In this document: one piece after another, positions 61,756 to 64,000 of the stretch
How the letters are laid out: every line of letters begins with the position of its first letter
Position numbering within the stretch: position 1 is the stretch's first letter
Assembly: GCF_000243335.1 (NCBI RefSeq)
Contig: NZ_JH597773.1
Location: 3,094,156-3,158,155, forward strand
DNA from: Leptonema illini DSM 21528
Lineage (GTDB): Bacteria; Spirochaetota; Leptospiria; Leptospirales; Leptonemataceae
Direction: 5' to 3'
DNA: 64,000 nt
Translations under genes and position numbers: made by a program
The notes under the pieces: generated by a model
Told to the model about the DNA's origin: nothing
Seen by the model: only the letters and a program-made list of their open reading frames with translations
Databases searched by the model: none

Positions 61756-62889
61756 CTACAAGCTTCGGTTTTTTATCAACTGTATTATATCACAGATTCG
61801 ATCAACATCGTCCACTGTAAGTTCTCCATAAAAGGGCATTGATAAAACTTTTTTAACGGCACTGTTAGCATTGGGTAGGTTTTCAGGATTGGACGAAGGA
61901 AGCTGTCTATAACATGCATAATCGCTGCAGAGGGGATAAAAATACTTACGAGCAAATACGTTATACTTTTTCAGCTCATCGTAAACGTAATCGCGAGACC
62001 TTCCAAAAGTCTTCTCATCAACTTGAACTACAAAATATTGAAGGCTATTCTTAATATTACTATCCAGTGTATGAAAAAAAATCCCTTCGATCTCAGAAAG
62101 CCTTTCTGTATATCTCTTTAAAATAACCTGCCTTTTGCTTCTTTCCTCTTCGATCAAATCCAAGACAATAAGCCCAAGAGCAGCCTGAATTTCATTCATT
62201 TTGCCATTAATGCCCGGCATAATAACTTCATCTTCACTTTTTATACCGAAATTTTTGAGCAAATCAATTCTTTGTTTAAAATGATCATCTTCATAAACAA
62301 GGGCTCCACCCTCTCCAGTATGAAACAATTTAGTGGGGTGAAAACTAAACATGGTAATATCGCCGAAATTTCCAATTCCCTTTCCATCAATTTCAGTCAT
62401 AAAAGCGTGAGCGGCATCATAAACTATTTTTAATCCATACCGATCGGCAATTTCCTGTATTTTGAATACATCGCAGGGCGTTCCAAAAACATGAACGGGT
62501 AATATTCCTGTTGTAAGAGGAGTTATCATGGATTCAATTTTATCCACATCAATATTTAAAGTAGTGGGGTCAATGTCGCAAAAAATTGGTTTAATGTTGT
62601 TCCAGGTTAGAACATGTGGTGTGGCCGGAAAAGTAAAGGGCGTCGTAATCACCTCCCCTGATAATCGAAGGCTTTGGACTGCTACAATTAATGCTATTGT
62701 TCCGTTATTAAAAAGGCTTGCATTCGGTACTTTTAGAACTTTCTTTATAGATTCCTCGAGCTTCTGGTGCTGCCTTCCATTATTTGACAACCATTTTGAA
62801 TCCCATATTTCTTCAAGTTTAGTATTGAGCTCTGATAAATCAGGAAATATAGGTCTGGTAACCATTACAGGATTCTCAAAGGGCTGCAT
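61756..62889 (-). CDS. DegT/DnrJ/EryC1 sugar aminotransferase, VioA-like
   Basis: 377 residues, PLP enzyme. WLSNNGRQHQKLEESIKKVL, LFNNGTIALIVAVQSLRLSG and VITTPFTFPATPHVLTWNN resemble dTDP-4-amino-4,6-dideoxyglucose (viosamine) aminotransferase; FSFHPTKLFHTGEGGALV carries the PLP lysine and VYDAAHAF the PLP-stacking region. It would turn a 4-keto-6-deoxy nucleotide sugar to an amino sugar. AGGAGG eight bases before ATG at 62889. No dTDP-sugar synthesis genes are in the window. Confidence 0.85.
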   Translation of the reverse strand: MQPFENPVMVTRPIFPDLSELNTKLEEIWDSKWLSNNGRQHQKLEESIKKVLKVPNASLFNNGTIALIVAVQSLRLSGEVITTPFTFPATPHVLTWNNIKPIFCDIDPTTLNIDVDKIESMITPLTTGILPVHVFGTPCDVFKIQEIADRYGLKIVYDAAHAFMTEIDGKGIGNFGDITMFSFHPTKLFHTGEGGALVYEDDHFKQRIDLLKNFGIKSEDEVIMPGINGKMNEIQAALGLIVLDLIEEERSKRQVILKRYTERLSEIEGIFFHTLDSNIKNSLQYFVVQVDEKTFGRSRDYVYDELKKYNVFARKYFYPLCSDYACYRQLPSSNPENLPNANSAVKKVLSMPFYGELTVDDVDRICDIIQLIKNRSL

Positions 62890-62890
62890 T

Positions 62891-63472
62891 TTATAATCCT
62901 CCTTTTTGTTTTTCATTAAATTCTTTTAGAAATCTATTCTCAAGTCTAAGTAAATCTTTTTTCCGTTCTTTAATTCGTTTTATAGGTATTCCAGCGTAAA
63001 TGCCCCAGGGATCAGTGCTTTTATTTATAAAAGAAAAAGCTCCAAAAGAACAACCTTCACCAATTTCGATTCCAGGCAGTACTACAGATGTAGAGCCAAT
63101 CAAGCTATGCTTTTTTATTACTACTTTTCCACTTCGAATTTTTTTATATAAATCAGGTATTGTGGGATTTGTCATAGTTTCTCCAGAAAAATCATCGGTA
63201 ATACTATAGATTGAAATACGCGATGACAAGTTAGCGAAATCTTCTAAAACAATCCCCTTCGCCCCCCACAAACCGCAGAAAGCTGCAATATGGATATGTG
63301 AACCAAGACTGATCTCTCCCGAGAGAATGCAAAAGTCGTCTATTCGAACATTGTTACCAATAATCATTTTCTCGGGACTATACATGCTTGCCTTTCGGCT
63401 TATTAATACATTTTCTCCAAATCTTTTAAAACCTATCCTCTTCAATTCATCCTCTGAATAAAACGAATTCAT
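62891..63472 (-). CDS. Hexapeptide-repeat acetyltransferase
   Basis: 193 residues, left-handed beta helix: repeated [LIV]-G-x4 turns (KMIIGNNVRIDDFCILSGEIS, LGSHIHIAAFCGLWG, HSLIGSTSVVLPGIEIGEGCSFGAFS) and the C-terminal PWGIYAGIPIKRIKERKKD of the WbbJ/maltose-acetyltransferase type. By position it should acetylate the amino sugar made by the VioA-like enzyme, in the way VioB does. AGGAG six bases before ATG at 63472. Ends one base before the aminotransferase start codon region. Confidence 0.85.
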   Translation of the reverse strand: MNSFYSEDELKRIGFKRFGENVLISRKASMYSPEKMIIGNNVRIDDFCILSGEISLGSHIHIAAFCGLWGAKGIVLEDFANLSSRISIYSITDDFSGETMTNPTIPDLYKKIRSGKVVIKKHSLIGSTSVVLPGIEIGEGCSFGAFSFINKSTDPWGIYAGIPIKRIKERKKDLLRLENRFLKEFNEKQKGGL

Positions 63473-63492
63473 TTTTTCTCCTGAAGCCAGAG

Positions 63493-63669
63493 TCAATACT
63501 TAAACATTCTTGCCATCTTCTTTAAGATCCTCAATCCTACGTCGGGCAACCAGGTAAAGCAACGACCCTGTCGATAGGCAAGGCTTTGATAGAGCCGAGC
63601 CATGGTTTGGTCTCTCCGAACAATAGCAATAACATTCTGAATCTTTCGTAAAATGCCAGCGCGCTCCAT
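63493..63669 (-). CDS. C-terminal remnant of an operon gene cut by the IS256-type element
   Basis: 58 codons (MERAGILRKIQNVIAIVRRD..., ending RILKKMARMFKY). The stop lies 20 bases before the acetyltransferase ATG, the spacing of an operon neighbour. No start signal is seen and the frame begins close to the transposase stop, so this is probably the tail of a gene, perhaps a glycosyltransferase, whose front part was removed. Too short to classify. Confidence 0.45.
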   Translation of the reverse strand: MERAGILRKIQNVIAIVRRDQTMARLYQSLAYRQGRCFTWLPDVGLRILKKMARMFKY

Positions 63670-63675
63670 AATATG

Positions 63676-64000
63676 TTAAGCTGCTCTGCGCTTGCTGTCA
63701 ATTTCATTCAGCGGCGACATGTTTAAATAGATGCGTGAATCCCATGTCTTTGAGACTACGTAGCACAGTCCCGCTGCGGCGAGCAGAAGAACGAACTGCC
63801 CATCTGGAAATGGGCCAACGGCTGGCATCCCTCGGCCATTCTCTTTCATCAGCCGTTTGAGGCGATTGTTTGTTCTGATTCGCACTCGATGTTGTGACGG
63901 GAATTCGTACCAAGAAAGGGGTTTTTCAAGCCCGCTCTCGACCATCTTTGTAGCTTCAAAAAGCTTCATAGCTCTGAGACATTCAGCAATAAACGCCGCC
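63676..64000 (-). CDS. IS256-family transposase, C-terminal part (window edge)
   Basis: About 107 codons, open to the end of the window. PLSWYEFPSQHRVRIRTNNR, LKRLMKENGRGMPAVGPFPD, then YVVSKTWDSRIYLNMSPL correspond to the C-terminal third of mutator-type transposases (WxxIRTTNPLERLN...VVGxFP...RYLNM). The catalytic residues lie outside the window. RLKRLMKE replaces the usual PLERLNRE, so the copy may be degenerate. The right end of the element was not identified. Confidence 0.8.
   Translation of the reverse strand, partial: AAFIAECLRAMKLFEATKMVESGLEKPLSWYEFPSQHRVRIRTNNRLKRLMKENGRGMPAVGPFPDGQFVLLLAAAGLCYVVSKTWDSRIYLNMSPLNEIDSKRRAA

Overview
The window looks like chromosome of a Leptospirales spirochaete. 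Leptonema or Turneriella is my guess, not a proof. Most of it has balanced-to-high GC and dense genes with short or overlapping joints. The gene content fits too: a long-type LeuA, a very large one-chain biotin carboxylase, cyclic-nucleotide regulators with TPR repeats, heptose and O-antigen genes, and a TolC/RND pump. No plasmid, phage or CRISPR array was seen.

Layout. 1-8160: housekeeping and repair genes: pyrC (cut by the window edge), a DUF4143 ATPase, an FNR-like reductase, two methyltransferases, a MagIII-like DNA glycosylase, STAS and J-domain proteins, hisD, tRNA-Val(TAC) and rpsT. 8396-17126: a TolC plus RND pair, a HET-C-like secreted protein, an amidohydrolase and two cyclic-nucleotide-binding proteins. 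17167-24936: hldD, an alpha/beta hydrolase, a BFD-like [2Fe-2S] protein, biotin carboxylase, a DUF4015 protein, an FMN reductase and a Tat-type HiPIP. 25091-34749: nagZ-like and amidase-like wall enzymes, a thioesterase, an HD protein related to poly(A) polymerase, and an MBOAT operon.

34844-39200 holds a dihaem cytochrome c peroxidase next to an outer-membrane porin gene. The porin gene is split by a 1519-bp IS50-type element with perfect 20-bp ends and a 9-bp target duplication; removing the element and one duplication copy restores the reading frame. 39191-46725: a GGDEF-EAL protein, truD, a heptad-repeat coiled-coil protein and leuA. LeuA is preceded by a 39-codon, strongly leucine-rich leader ORF whose last codons can pair with the leuA Shine-Dalgarno region.

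47309-64000 is an O-antigen or surface-polysaccharide locus, all on the minus strand. It encodes a priming phosphosugar transferase, Gmd, a Gmd paralogue, GDP-fucose synthase and many glycosyltransferases. Beyond an IS3-type element (56929-58511) the DNA becomes clearly AT-rich. That part carries more glycosyltransferases, a VioA-type aminotransferase and a hexapeptide acetyltransferase, and ends at an IS256-type transposase cut by the window edge. It looks like an acquired serotype module bounded by insertion sequences.

The observations most worth a second look are the leucine leader and its predicted occlusion of the leuA ribosome-binding site, the frame-restorable porin disruption, the perfect palindrome over the start of the DUF4143 ATPase with a nearby copy of that start, a long inverted-repeat element inside the polysaccharide locus, and a glycosyltransferase whose C-terminus is supplied by an IS end.
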